Assembly (NCBI GenBank): GCA_002348535.1
Contig: DEBL01000181.1
Coordinates: forward strand, 13,922-28,113
DNA: 14,192 bases
DNA from: Deltaproteobacteria bacterium UBA2957
GTDB taxonomy: Bacteria; Myxococcota_A; UBA796
Direction: 5' to 3'
Shown piece by piece: positions 1 to 7,592 of the stretch. The translations under genes were made by a program, and so were the position numbers. Within the stretch, counting starts at the first letter, position 1. The number at the start of each line of letters is the position of its first letter. The notes under the pieces were generated by a model, which was not told where the DNA came from, ran no database searches, and was given only the letters and a program-made list of their open reading frames with translations.

Positions 1-236
1 CCATATCGCTTTGACACCAGATCCACCATCGGCTGAAACTGGTCGGCGACCGAGGGACCCGCCGAGACAAACGGCGTCGCGCCCCAGACCAAACCCTCAA
101 TTCCGTCACGCTCGAGCGCTTCGCGTCCCCGCTCATAGATCACAGCGCTGGACTGCCGCGCGACCGTACTCCGCGAGCTTTCGGGGCTATGGTCACACCC
201 GAACCACAGTGAAAGCGCCGCAATGAATACGTGCAT
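1..236 (-). CDS. PhnD-like phosphate/phosphonate-family substrate-binding lipoprotein (N-terminal fragment)
   Basis: Partial gene, 78 codons visible, running off the left edge. The protein begins MHVFIAALSLWFGC followed by Asp: a very short signal peptide ending in a lipobox-like Gly-Cys (Cys14), so it is probably a lipoprotein. Residue +2 is Asp, which in enterobacteria retains lipoproteins in the inner membrane; whether that rule holds here is unknown. After a linker, residues 54-78 read LVWGATPFVSAGPS, then FQPMVDLVSKRYG. This matches the start of PhnD/PF12974-type periplasmic binding proteins, whose first strand carries a G-x-TP motif followed by an F-x-P-L helix. The ATG overlaps the TGA of the upstream diguanylate cyclase by one base (TGATG), and a GGAGG lies 9 bases upstream, so the start is firm. 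The ligand cannot be read from the fragment. No transporter permease or ATPase lies beside it in the window, so a sensory role with the cyclase is an inference favoured by context. Confidence 0.78.
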   Translation of the reverse strand, partial: MHVFIAALSLWFGCDHSPESSRSTVARQSSAVIYERGREALERDGIEGLVWGATPFVSAGPSVADQFQPMVDLVSKRY

Positions 237-1585
237 CACAGTTCACCTCCGTACAACTTTACTTGGTCGCGACCCGCTCGCTTTGCTTCGTACAATGCCT
301 TGTCAGCGGCCTCGATCAACGCAAGGTCTGTCTTGCCGTGCATGGGCCACCCTGCCATCCCCACGGAAATGGTCAATCGCCCCCGTGGCTGAGATTCGGC
401 GGCACCGACAAATTCGGCCCCACGGATTGCCGTTCGGAGCTTATCGGCAACGCGCGCACCGAACGAAAGCGGTGTATCCACCAACAGAACAGCAAATTCT
501 TCGCCACCGTACCGAGCAATCACATCCGTGGTCCGCAGGGTGTCTTGCATCATCTGGGCGACCCGGAGCAAGACCTTATCGCCAGCGGGGTGCCCATGTG
601 CATCGTTGTAGAGCTTGAAGTGGTCCACGTCAATCATGAGGAGGGTCAGCGGCGAGTTGCTTCGCTCTGAACGCTTGACCTCGGCTTTGATTCGCTCATG
701 GAACGTCCGGTGATTGTTGAGTTGCGTAAGGCCATCCGTCCGTGCCAATCGAGCGAGTTCTTCTACGGCATTGGCCAACTCCCGGTTGGCCTTCCCGAGG
801 GCTTCGTTCGCCTGCTTAAAGTCACGAGTGCGCGTTCGAACTTGGGCCTCCAGCCGATCCGCATGGGTCTGAATGTGCGTGGCCATATCATTGAGCGTTG
901 TGCCCAGTACGGCGAGCTCATCGTTGGTATCGGGGACTTGAACCCGTGCATCGTAGCGGCCACCGGCCAGTTTCTTCGAGACCGCTGCGAATGCCTCCAG
1001 CGGTCCAAACACCATCCGATTGAGCATTGCCCAGATCAAGATGGCCGTCGAAACAGCAATCAACAGGGTCGACAACAACACGATCAGTTGATTCTGAACC
1101 ACCCTGTCATCGAGCCCATACATGGACGTCTCGGCTACAATCGTGCCCCACCGAAGTCCCGAGGTGACCGGCATCGAGAACCGTACGACGCGCCCTCTCT
1201 TGGTTTCCACCGCCTCGCTGATGGACCGTTGCGTATTCATGGCCCGCATCACAAACGGATCTGTCAGGGTGCGGCCGTACTCTCTGGGGTCGGTATGCGC
1301 GACCACGATCGCGTTGGTGTCGAGCACAGCGATGGAGCGAAATGCGAGCTCACCTGTCGATTTTTTCGCGTAGACATCGAGGATAGAGTCGAGGTCTGAA
1401 AAATCGCGGTTCGCCATGTGTATCGCTGCTGGCGCTGCGACCGCGTGCAGGATGGCGCGACTTCGCCGCTCGGCCTCCATCTCAAGCAGCGCTGCATCGG
1501 ACCGCACCACACTCAACCCCCAACAGAGTTGAATAACGGCCACCGCACCGATGATGTACGCCACCAGTTTTGCCCGCAAACTCAT
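236..1585 (-). CDS. membrane diguanylate cyclase: periplasmic sensor, HAMP, GGEEF
   Basis: 449 residues. It makes cyclic di-GMP from two GTP at the inner membrane. Layout: membrane helix about 6-27; periplasmic region about 30-164 with a CACHE-like stretch (IAVLDTNAIVVAHTDP, 85-100); second helix about 165-188; HAMP about 188-240; coiled linker about 240-282; GGDEF domain 283-449. Catalytic features are intact: DGLTQLNNH at 284-292, the metal-binding DVDHFK segment at 319-324, and the GGEEF signature at 360-364. The inhibitory I-site RxxD is present as RTTD (351-354), five residues before GGEEF, so product inhibition is expected. The ATG at 1585 has GAGG 7 bases upstream. The stop shares a base with the start of the PhnD-like lipoprotein, implying translational coupling and possibly a binding protein that feeds the periplasmic sensor. 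An 84-base gap separates it from lgt; I see no convincing promoter or terminator there. Confidence 0.95.
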   Translation of the reverse strand: MSLRAKLVAYIIGAVAVIQLCWGLSVVRSDAALLEMEAERRSRAILHAVAAPAAIHMANRDFSDLDSILDVYAKKSTGELAFRSIAVLDTNAIVVAHTDPREYGRTLTDPFVMRAMNTQRSISEAVETKRGRVVRFSMPVTSGLRWGTIVAETSMYGLDDRVVQNQLIVLLSTLLIAVSTAILIWAMLNRMVFGPLEAFAAVSKKLAGGRYDARVQVPDTNDELAVLGTTLNDMATHIQTHADRLEAQVRTRTRDFKQANEALGKANRELANAVEELARLARTDGLTQLNNHRTFHERIKAEVKRSERSNSPLTLLMIDVDHFKLYNDAHGHPAGDKVLLRVAQMMQDTLRTTDVIARYGGEEFAVLLVDTPLSFGARVADKLRTAIRGAEFVGAAESQPRGRLTISVGMAGWPMHGKTDLALIEAADKALYEAKRAGRDQVKLYGGEL

Positions 1586-1669
1586 CGAACTGCCTCACCT
1601 TTCCCATGGTGTCACAGGCGTGCCTTCGGCGCGAGCAGAGGCATCGATCGCGGTCCGGCCGTACCGGGT

Positions 1670-2548
1670 TTAGGCCGTCTCCGAGTCGGGAGTCCAATCT
1701 CCCCGCATGGGGGGAAGATGGCGACGACTCCGGAGAATCCACAGCCCCAACACGGTGACACCGATTGAGAAATACTGGGCCGGCGTGAGACCGAGGTACC
1801 GTGTGTCGGTTTGCATGTGGCGGAAGTTGTCCATCACAAATCGGGCGGGGCCATACGACACACACATCCATCCGACAAAGTACCCACTGTGGCGCGGAAC
1901 CTTATCTTTGAAGGCGAAAACGATGGCCATTAAGCCCGCCCAGATCGCCTCGTAGAGACCGAGGTCATGACAAGCCACCGCTGGATTGCCGTAGGCGGTG
2001 GGGCATATGCCCGCGACGCCGAGCCAGAAATTTGTTTCGATTCCCGGATGGTCATGGGCGACAAAACATCCCAGTCGACCCAACATCCAGGCGGTCATCA
2101 TTCCGTAAGCGATCGAGTCTCCGTACACCCAGAAGGTGAGGTTTCGCCTGCGGAAGAACAACCAAATCAGAAACACGGTGGCCATAAATCCGCCGTAGCT
2201 GGACAGGCCCTTCCACACCTTCAGCAACTCGGGAAGACTCTCCGCTGTTGGCAGGGAGCCCGAAGCCAGCGTCTTGAACATCTGGACAAACTTGGCCGGG
2301 TCACCCGCCATGTCCTCGGGGTAGTAGAACAAGAGGTGCCCGAGATGGCCCCCCACAAAGACACCGACCACGATCCAGCTAACCAACTGATTGATCAACT
2401 CCGGGTCGAACCCGTCGCGTGCTGCCTTATTACGCGCGACGCGCGAACCAAATACGAAGCCAAGTGCGACGAGAATGCCAAACCCGTGAATATCCAGGGG
2501 TCCGATCGGAATGACGACGCGCTCCCAAAACGGAAACAAGGGTTGCAT
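1670..2548 (-). CDS. lgt: divergent prolipoprotein diacylglyceryl transferase (Lgt family)
   Basis: 292 residues, the usual Lgt length, multi-pass inner-membrane protein. The family enzyme moves diacylglycerol from phosphatidylglycerol to the lipobox cysteine of prolipoproteins. Matching landmarks: DIHGFGILVALGF (19-31), SSYGGF (116-121), GRLGCFVAHDHPG (157-169), LYEA (198-201), and YGPARFVMDNFR (232-243), which fits the YGxxRFxxExxR motif. Several positions differ from E. coli Lgt: the His of the HGG motif (H103) is Tyr118 here; the Asn of GRxGNFxN (N146) is Cys161 with HDHPG following; the Tyr of HxYG (Y26) is Phe23; the Glu of RFxxE is Asp240. The equivalent of Arg143 is kept (Arg158), and an Arg is kept at the R239 position (Arg236). 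It may be a lineage-typical Lgt or a specialised paralogue. The start ATG has GGAGGGAG just upstream and lies 39 bases after the kinase stop, so the two are probably co-transcribed. Confidence 0.85.
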   Translation of the reverse strand: MQPLFPFWERVVIPIGPLDIHGFGILVALGFVFGSRVARNKAARDGFDPELINQLVSWIVVGVFVGGHLGHLLFYYPEDMAGDPAKFVQMFKTLASGSLPTAESLPELLKVWKGLSSYGGFMATVFLIWLFFRRRNLTFWVYGDSIAYGMMTAWMLGRLGCFVAHDHPGIETNFWLGVAGICPTAYGNPAVACHDLGLYEAIWAGLMAIVFAFKDKVPRHSGYFVGWMCVSYGPARFVMDNFRHMQTDTRYLGLTPAQYFSIGVTVLGLWILRSRRHLPPMRGDWTPDSETA

Positions 2549-2587
2549 GGACTCCCTCCAAGTGGACGGGCACGTAACCCGCTTGCT

Positions 2588-3640
2588 TTAGGGAAGCGGC
2601 AGACGAAGGCAAAACCAAGCACCGGGCCCATCATGGGGCTCCAAGTCGAGGGTTCCGCCGTGTTCTTCCACAATGGTTCGACTGACCGCGAGACCCAACC
2701 CGGTCCCCCCTTTTCCAATCTTTGTCGTCACGAATGGCTCAAAGATTCGCGCCGCCTTTTCTGCGGGTATCCCAGGACCGTTGTCTCGCACCCGAACAAT
2801 GCCGCATCCACCGTCTTCCTCAACCGAGACATCGATGCGAGGCATCGGGTCCGCTTGGCCGGTGAGTGCGTCGGCGGCATTGACAACCAAATTCAACACC
2901 ACTTGACCAAGCCGCTTGGGCGAGCCATGCACCTGCACCGTCGCCTCATCATGAATGTGAAGGTCTGCCTTGTATTTTACCCGCATGCCTGCAATCCGAC
3001 ACGCATCGCGGACAACCGTCGAGAGGTCAATCAACTCGTCCAGAATTTCTTCCCCGCCGGACGACGCAAGTGCACGCATTCGGCGCACCACTTCCGTGAT
3101 TCTCTGGACCCCATCCAAACATTCCTCAATGAGCTCTGAGGCCGAATCCGCATCCACCATTCCCGTTGAGATATCGTCGCGAAGGATGGTCAGGTTGGTC
3201 ATCAGATACGTGGCCGGGTTGTTGACTTCGTGCGCAACCTCCGCCGCCATCAGTCCCAACTCAGCCAACGCTGCGGATCGAACCAAGTCGCGTTGAAAAT
3301 TGCGCTCACGGGTGACGTCTTCCGCGATCAACAAGCGGAGATCGTCGGCACCATCAACCTTGACCCAATGCGCGCGCAGCCACGTCTGCTCCCCGGGCCC
3401 AACGTCCCGAGCCAGCTCAAACGATACGCCAAGTTCAGTGGTCGGCGTTTCCATGCCCAACAGATTGGCGACGGGTTGGCCGAGGTGAGACCCCTCTGGC
3501 ACGCTCAGCAACCTCGCAGCACCGCGATTTAGGAACACAATGCTGCCCGATGGGTCCACGCCGATCGCGGCTAAGTCCGTGTCATTGACCATCGTCGACA
3601 AAATCCGGAATTCACTGCTTTTGCTTTGCTTGTCACCCAT
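2588..3640 (-). CDS. soluble PAS-domain sensor histidine kinase
   Basis: 350 residues with no membrane helix or signal peptide, so cytoplasmic. An N-terminal PAS-like domain spans about 17-112 (IGVDPSGSIVFLNRGAARLL). It is followed by a HisKA helix pair with the H-box ELGLMAAEVAHEVNNP; His137 is the expected phospho-acceptor and HEVNNP is typical of NtrB/HisKA-type kinases. The ATP-binding domain is complete: N-box QVVLNLVVNAADA (246-258), G1 DNGPGIP (286-292), F-box FEPFVTTK (300-307), and G2 GTGLGLAVS (312-320). It should autophosphorylate and pass phosphate to a response regulator, but no regulator gene is in the window, so the partner is unknown. The ATG at 3640 has GAGG about 6 bases upstream. 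It appears to head the left minus-strand block (kinase, lgt, cyclase, binding protein) and is divergent from recJ across 69 bases. Confidence 0.95.
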   Translation of the reverse strand: MGDKQSKSSEFRILSTMVNDTDLAAIGVDPSGSIVFLNRGAARLLSVPEGSHLGQPVANLLGMETPTTELGVSFELARDVGPGEQTWLRAHWVKVDGADDLRLLIAEDVTRERNFQRDLVRSAALAELGLMAAEVAHEVNNPATYLMTNLTILRDDISTGMVDADSASELIEECLDGVQRITEVVRRMRALASSGGEEILDELIDLSTVVRDACRIAGMRVKYKADLHIHDEATVQVHGSPKRLGQVVLNLVVNAADALTGQADPMPRIDVSVEEDGGCGIVRVRDNGPGIPAEKAARIFEPFVTTKIGKGGTGLGLAVSRTIVEEHGGTLDLEPHDGPGAWFCLRLPLP

Positions 3641-3669
3641 CGTCGTCCTCGGTCAGAACTTGTCCCGAT

Positions 3670-3692
3670 TTGAGCTTGTTCCAACTGCTCAA
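3670..3692. promoter_or_regulatory. dyad symmetry in the recJ / histidine-kinase divergent gap
   Basis: TTGAGC at 3670-3675 and its exact reverse complement GCTCAA at 3687-3692 flank a core that itself contains TTG and CAA (TTGTTCCAACT). The 23-base element sits in the 69-base gap between divergent starts and could be an operator read by both genes. No clear -35/-10 pair accompanies it in either direction. A six-base dyad can arise by chance, so this is a weak call. Confidence 0.2.
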
Positions 3693-3709
3693 CACGATAC
3701 CACCCGGAG

Positions 3710-5428
3710 ATGGCCCTCCTCTCGTTGACCGGAAAACAGTGGAAGCTCCGGGACACCGATCGAACCGTCGTTCGAACCCTTGAGCAGCAACTGCACCTCC
3801 ACCCGCTGGTGGCGGAGTGCCTCGCCTCGCGCGTGACCGATCCCGATGCGGCACGGCTTTGGCTGCGTCCAAGCCTTGACCACCTCCATGCGCCTGAAGA
3901 CCTGATGGGGATGCCGATCGCGCTGAGGCGCATTCGGGCAGCCATCGAAGCCCGCGAGTCGATCCGCATCATCACCGACTACGACGTCGATGGCACCGCA
4001 TCGAGCTTGATTCTCCAAGGCGCACTTCGAATACTGGGGTCTGGTGGCCTCCTCAGCTATCACATTCCTGACCGATTCAATGAGGGCTATGGTTTTTCAG
4101 TGAAAGCGGCGGAGAGCGCTGCAGCAGATGGCATCGGGTTGATCATCACCGCCGACATCGGCGTGCGCGACCACGAAGCGGTGAACACGGCCAAAGCCAA
4201 TGGCATTGATGTCATCATCTGCGACCACCACCTGCCTGCGGGCGCGTCCGTCCCCCACGAGGCAGTGGCCGTGCTGTGCCCGCCCCAAGCAGGGTGCCCG
4301 TACCCAAACAAGGCACTGGCAGCGTGCGGCGTGTCGCTGAAACTGGCTCAAGCGCTGCTTGAGGACCACCCACGCCGCGGAGCCATCATCAAGTCGATGC
4401 TGAAGGTGGCGGCAATCGGAACAGTGGCCGACGTTGTCGATCTCGCGACGCCTGAAAACCGAGCCATCGTGACACACGGGCTTCGAGGCCTGCAGAACGG
4501 CGTTCACACCCCGGGACTGCGAGCCTTGCTGGAAGTGAGCGGAGTCGAAGGTGAGATCACTGCCGAGGACCTTGGCTTTCGTCTGGGGCCTCGCATCAAT
4601 GCTGCAGGACGACTCGCAGAAGCCACTGCGGTCATCGAACTATTTGATGAGCGCGATCCGGCTCGGGCTCGGGGTCGCGCTCAGGCTCTCGACCGACTCA
4701 ATACGGAACGCCGCCGCATTCAGTCCAGTCTCGTTGACCAATGCTTAGAGCAAATTCCCGATCCGCCGCCGCCGTTCGTGGTGATTTGGGGAGAGGAGGC
4801 GGACGGATGGCATCGCGGAGTGGTTGGGATTGTGGCCGCAAAAGTTCGCGACCACGTCAATCGCCCCACCGCCATCGTGGCCGTATCGGGAGCCGATGCG
4901 CGGGGCAGTGTCCGCTCCACACCGGGCGTTCATGCCGTCCAAGCCTTGGATACCGCAGCTACGCTACTCCTCGGGCACGGAGGTCACCCTGCCGCAGCTG
5001 GCTTCAGTATGGCTGCGGAGCACTTGGACGCACTTCGCGATCGGTTGAACGCATTTGCATCCGGCCGCGGTCAGGAAGGAGCGGAAGCGCCCGTTGTGGA
5101 GATCGATGCGGAGTGTGACTCAGACACTCTGCGTACCCCAGACGCAGATGTGTTGGCCCAAGGGCTCTCGGATCTCGGACCCCACGGGAAAGGTAATCCT
5201 GCTCCGACCATTCAAGTCAATGGCGTTCACCCCGCTCAAATCCGGCCGCTCGGCGACCGACACATCCGCTTCAACATTGGAGATGTCGAAGCCGTGTGGT
5301 GGAACGGTCGGGTTCATTCCCGCGCCTTGACCGCCGGAACCTTCAGCGTCATCGGCAGCCTCGGATACAACACGTGGCGAGGACGCCGCTCTGTCCGCTT
5401 CACCGTACAGGACGCACGCCCGGACTAA
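3710..5428 (+). CDS. recJ: single-stranded-DNA-specific exonuclease RecJ
   Basis: 572 residues, close to the 577 of E. coli RecJ. Cytoplasmic 5'-3' single-strand DNA exonuclease of the DHH phosphoesterase family, acting in recombination, mismatch and stalled-fork repair. Motifs in order: TDYDVDG (89-95), TADIG (147-151), CDHH (171-174), GTVADVVDL (237-245), GPRINAAGR (293-301), GWHRGVVGIVA (366-376), and the DHHA1 glycine-rich GGHPAAAG (424-431). A C-terminal OB-like region follows, so the enzyme looks complete with all metal-binding aspartates. Motif II has Ile150 where Cys is common, which should be tolerated. The ATG at 3710 is the only start before an in-frame stop at 3671-3673. A GGAG sits almost against it, which is poor spacing; a TTG six codons in (3725) is an alternative. 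Its stop interlocks with that of the convergent lipoprotein gene, leaving no room for a terminator between them. Confidence 0.97.
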   Translation: MALLSLTGKQWKLRDTDRTVVRTLEQQLHLHPLVAECLASRVTDPDAARLWLRPSLDHLHAPEDLMGMPIALRRIRAAIEARESIRIITDYDVDGTASSLILQGALRILGSGGLLSYHIPDRFNEGYGFSVKAAESAAADGIGLIITADIGVRDHEAVNTAKANGIDVIICDHHLPAGASVPHEAVAVLCPPQAGCPYPNKALAACGVSLKLAQALLEDHPRRGAIIKSMLKVAAIGTVADVVDLATPENRAIVTHGLRGLQNGVHTPGLRALLEVSGVEGEITAEDLGFRLGPRINAAGRLAEATAVIELFDERDPARARGRAQALDRLNTERRRIQSSLVDQCLEQIPDPPPPFVVIWGEEADGWHRGVVGIVAAKVRDHVNRPTAIVAVSGADARGSVRSTPGVHAVQALDTAATLLLGHGGHPAAAGFSMAAEHLDALRDRLNAFASGRGQEGAEAPVVEIDAECDSDTLRTPDADVLAQGLSDLGPHGKGNPAPTIQVNGVHPAQIRPLGDRHIRFNIGDVEAVWWNGRVHSRALTAGTFSVIGSLGYNTWRGRRSVRFTVQDARPD

Positions 5429-6243
5429 GGACGAATCGACTCGATTGTCTCGCGCAGATCCTTGGTGGTTGAACGAGGCGGCGCCGTCAAAGTGAACGCG
5501 TCAGGAGAATCATCGAGGACCTTCCAGCGCTTGGATTGAATGCTCATGGTCCAGCCCAGTTGCGGCAACCCCACCTCGATGGCTGACGGAAACACACCGC
5601 CCTCGTTGCGCACTTGTCCTTCGTATTCCACTTCGAGGAGCGGCTTTGTATTCGGCTCCTCGTAGCCGCTCTCTGCTGAGGCGGGATCGACTCGAAGTTT
5701 CCGCACCATGCCATGCCGGGGATCAATGACGGCGCGCACTCGAATGTCGTCGGGTCCCAGCATTACGATCACGACGCCGTCGTCTTCAAAGACCGTCCGA
5801 CCGACGTGCAGAATTTCGGCGTCCACCATCGGCAATACACCGGTGACGATTCCCAGAACGTCATCGATCCCGATTTGCCCACCCGTGAGGCGCTGCAGAA
5901 CAGCCGATGCATCCTTGCCCTCATAGAATGTCTTCGAACGCTGGGACCATACGTGTATCGCATCGCCGTCGCTGGCCATCGTGTACAGCGGTGTACCAAA
6001 CGGCGTGTACACTTCGAAGCGAAACTTGTCTGGCTGATCCAGCAGCACGGCCGCCGGCACGGTGTAATTTTCGTCGCCGAGATCGATGTGGACGCTGAAT
6101 CGACCTTGAACCGTTTGGGGCATGACCCGTGAACGCGCCATGGAGACAACAACGTCTGAGCTGACGCTGTGAGCAACCAGTGGACCACGATTTTTTGCAC
6201 ACCCCACCGTTGTTAGGGCGACCAATATCCACAGCCGAATCAC
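5425..6243 (-). CDS. LolB/LolA-like (DUF4292-type) outer-membrane lipoprotein
   Basis: 272 residues from the chosen GTG start. The signal peptide MIRLWILVALTTVGC ends at Cys15; residue +2 is Ala, which fits outer-membrane sorting. The body looks like the LolA/LolB superfamily half-barrel that binds lipid or acyl chains: VQGRFSVHIDL (45-55), PDKFRFEVYTPFGTPL (71-86), ASDGDAIHVWS (90-100), the FYEGKD strand (107-112), and GIVTGVLP (131-138). It is longer than E. coli LolB (about 190 residues in mature form), so it is a relative and not necessarily LolB itself. The GTG at 6243 was chosen because AAGGAG lies 7 bases upstream and it forms a GTGA overlap with the stop of the TPR gene. An ATG at 6264 would add seven residues but lacks a properly spaced ribosome site. 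It is last in the MCE-permease-TPR cluster, suggesting it is the outer-membrane end of that pathway (inference). Confidence 0.82.
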   Translation of the reverse strand: MIRLWILVALTTVGCAKNRGPLVAHSVSSDVVVSMARSRVMPQTVQGRFSVHIDLGDENYTVPAAVLLDQPDKFRFEVYTPFGTPLYTMASDGDAIHVWSQRSKTFYEGKDASAVLQRLTGGQIGIDDVLGIVTGVLPMVDAEILHVGRTVFEDDGVVIVMLGPDDIRVRAVIDPRHGMVRKLRVDPASAESGYEEPNTKPLLEVEYEGQVRNEGGVFPSAIEVGLPQLGWTMSIQSKRWKVLDDSPDAFTLTAPPRSTTKDLRETIESIRP

Positions 6244-7592
6244 AGCGACTCTCCTTGTCGACATTCCTGCAACCGGTCCGAGATTGTTGGATCCGTTGGG
6301 CTGAGGCGTGCCGCACGCGCGAGGCAGAGTCGGGCCGTATCATGATCGCCCAGCAGATGAAGCGCCCAGCCGAGGGTGTCCCAATATGCCCCCACACGGG
6401 GCTGGTGGTTGATGGCTCGGATGGTTCGGCTCTTGGCCTGTTCCACGTCCCCGCCCACCTGCGTTTGGATCCACGCCCACAGATTGAGCGCGGGGCTGTA
6501 ATCGGGGTGGTGGCCCAAGAGCTGCTCCACCTCACGCAAGGCCGCAGCCTCTCCATCACGCTTCAGCGCCACCTGACTGCGAATGTACATCAACCGCGCA
6601 TCGTGTTCGGTTGCCTCGAGGCCCTCGCGTATTGCCGCCTCGGCAGCCTGCCAATCTTCGGCTTCGACAGCATAGACTGCACGACTGACCGGGTCACCGA
6701 GGGGAGGCGGAGGTGGCAGTCGCGCGGTCGACCTGGGGGCGGATGTCGAACGAGAAGTGTCCAGCAAGCGTTGCATCGGGGCGCTGAGCGGCCCGGCTGC
6801 AATCTCCACCCGCTCAAGGGCTTCTACCGCCGCACGATGGTCTCCAATCCAGCTTGACAACACACCAACAACCATTGGTGCTGCCAAGGAATTCGGGTCG
6901 TCATTCATGATGCGTTCCGCGCCCAACAAGGCCTCCACAACGCCACTCCCATTCTGGGCGGCTTTGATGAGAGGCCCCACCGTGCTGCGGTCGGCGCCGC
7001 GTGCCTTGATGAGTGCGAGGTAGTCTGCGATGCCTCCCGTCACATCGCCGGCCTTCACGCGAAGTTCCGCACGCACCCGGAGTTCCATGGTGTCTTCGAC
7101 TGTTCGGCCCGCCCACTGAACCAGTCCGCGAGGCCTTCGTCCATTGCGCATGTCATCGGAGATCAGCCGCGCGCGCGCCTGCCACGGCTCACCGAGCCGC
7201 TCGGCCTCAAGCAGTGCGCGACGACCCGTCTCTGCGTCTCCGAACGCCAACTCAATGCGTCCTCGCTCCAGCCAGACTCTGGCATCATTCGACACGATCG
7301 ATGAGGCAGACTCGTACAACCCAAGAGCCTTCCCGATGTCGCCGGCGGTCATCTCAAGCCGAGCCAAGGCCAAGAGGATGGCGCTGGAGTCTGGGTCATA
7401 GACACGGGCTTGCTGCAGGTTTTTTCGCGCGCCTTCGAGGTCCCCGGCGGCGATCATCACCATTCCTCGCGTGTACATACTCAAGGCCTGCGTGGGCGCA
7501 CCGGCGGGAGGTTTGGGCTCAGGAGCTGGAATGCGGTAAACCGACGTGCACCCGCAGAGCATCATCGCCACCACGCTGGCCCGGCTAACCAT
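6240..7592 (-). CDS. TPR-repeat lipoprotein
   Basis: 450 residues. The signal peptide MVSRASVVAMMLCGC carries an L-C-G-C lipobox (Cys15) followed by Thr-Ser, which fits outer-membrane anchoring. An N-terminal block of tetratricopeptide helices (about 35-135) includes MIAAGDLEGARKNLQQARVYDP and ALARLEMTAGDIGKALGLYESA. The middle block (about 165-265) is also helical and repeat-like. A proline-rich linker (RLPPPPPLGDP, 291-301) leads to a C-terminal TPR block (about 303-440) with classic WDTLGWALHLLGDHDTARLCLARAARLSPTDP spacing. TPR proteins act as protein-binding scaffolds, and the partner here is unknown. It overlaps the permease gene by 8 bases and the LolB-like gene by 4. The ribosome site is weak, so it may depend on re-initiation after the permease. 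Likely role: periplasmic scaffold in the same envelope pathway (inference). Confidence 0.88.
   Translation of the reverse strand: MVSRASVVAMMLCGCTSVYRIPAPEPKPPAGAPTQALSMYTRGMVMIAAGDLEGARKNLQQARVYDPDSSAILLALARLEMTAGDIGKALGLYESASSIVSNDARVWLERGRIELAFGDAETGRRALLEAERLGEPWQARARLISDDMRNGRRPRGLVQWAGRTVEDTMELRVRAELRVKAGDVTGGIADYLALIKARGADRSTVGPLIKAAQNGSGVVEALLGAERIMNDDPNSLAAPMVVGVLSSWIGDHRAAVEALERVEIAAGPLSAPMQRLLDTSRSTSAPRSTARLPPPPPLGDPVSRAVYAVEAEDWQAAEAAIREGLEATEHDARLMYIRSQVALKRDGEAAALREVEQLLGHHPDYSPALNLWAWIQTQVGGDVEQAKSRTIRAINHQPRVGAYWDTLGWALHLLGDHDTARLCLARAARLSPTDPTISDRLQECRQGESL
6251..6256 (-). promoter_or_regulatory. ribosome binding site deciding the GTG start of the LolB-like gene
   Basis: AAGGAG on the minus strand, 7 bases before GTG 6243-6241. 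That GTG also overlaps the TPR gene's TGA as GTGA. The site lies inside the TPR coding sequence, so translation of the two is probably coupled. It argues against the longer ATG start at 6264, which would place this site inside the gene. Confidence 0.75.

Noticed and set aside
1586..1669. Possible terminator or promoter between lgt and the diguanylate cyclase
   Set aside because: Only very short stems (GCC-TTC-GGC, CCGG-CCGG) without a U-run, and no matching -35/-10 pair; most likely an ordinary intra-operon spacer.
1967..3139. 390-residue plus-strand open frame antisense to lgt and the histidine kinase
   Set aside because: Lies opposite two genes with clear motifs; its translation is low-complexity and hydrophilic with no recognisable domain, as expected of a shadow frame in GC-rich DNA.
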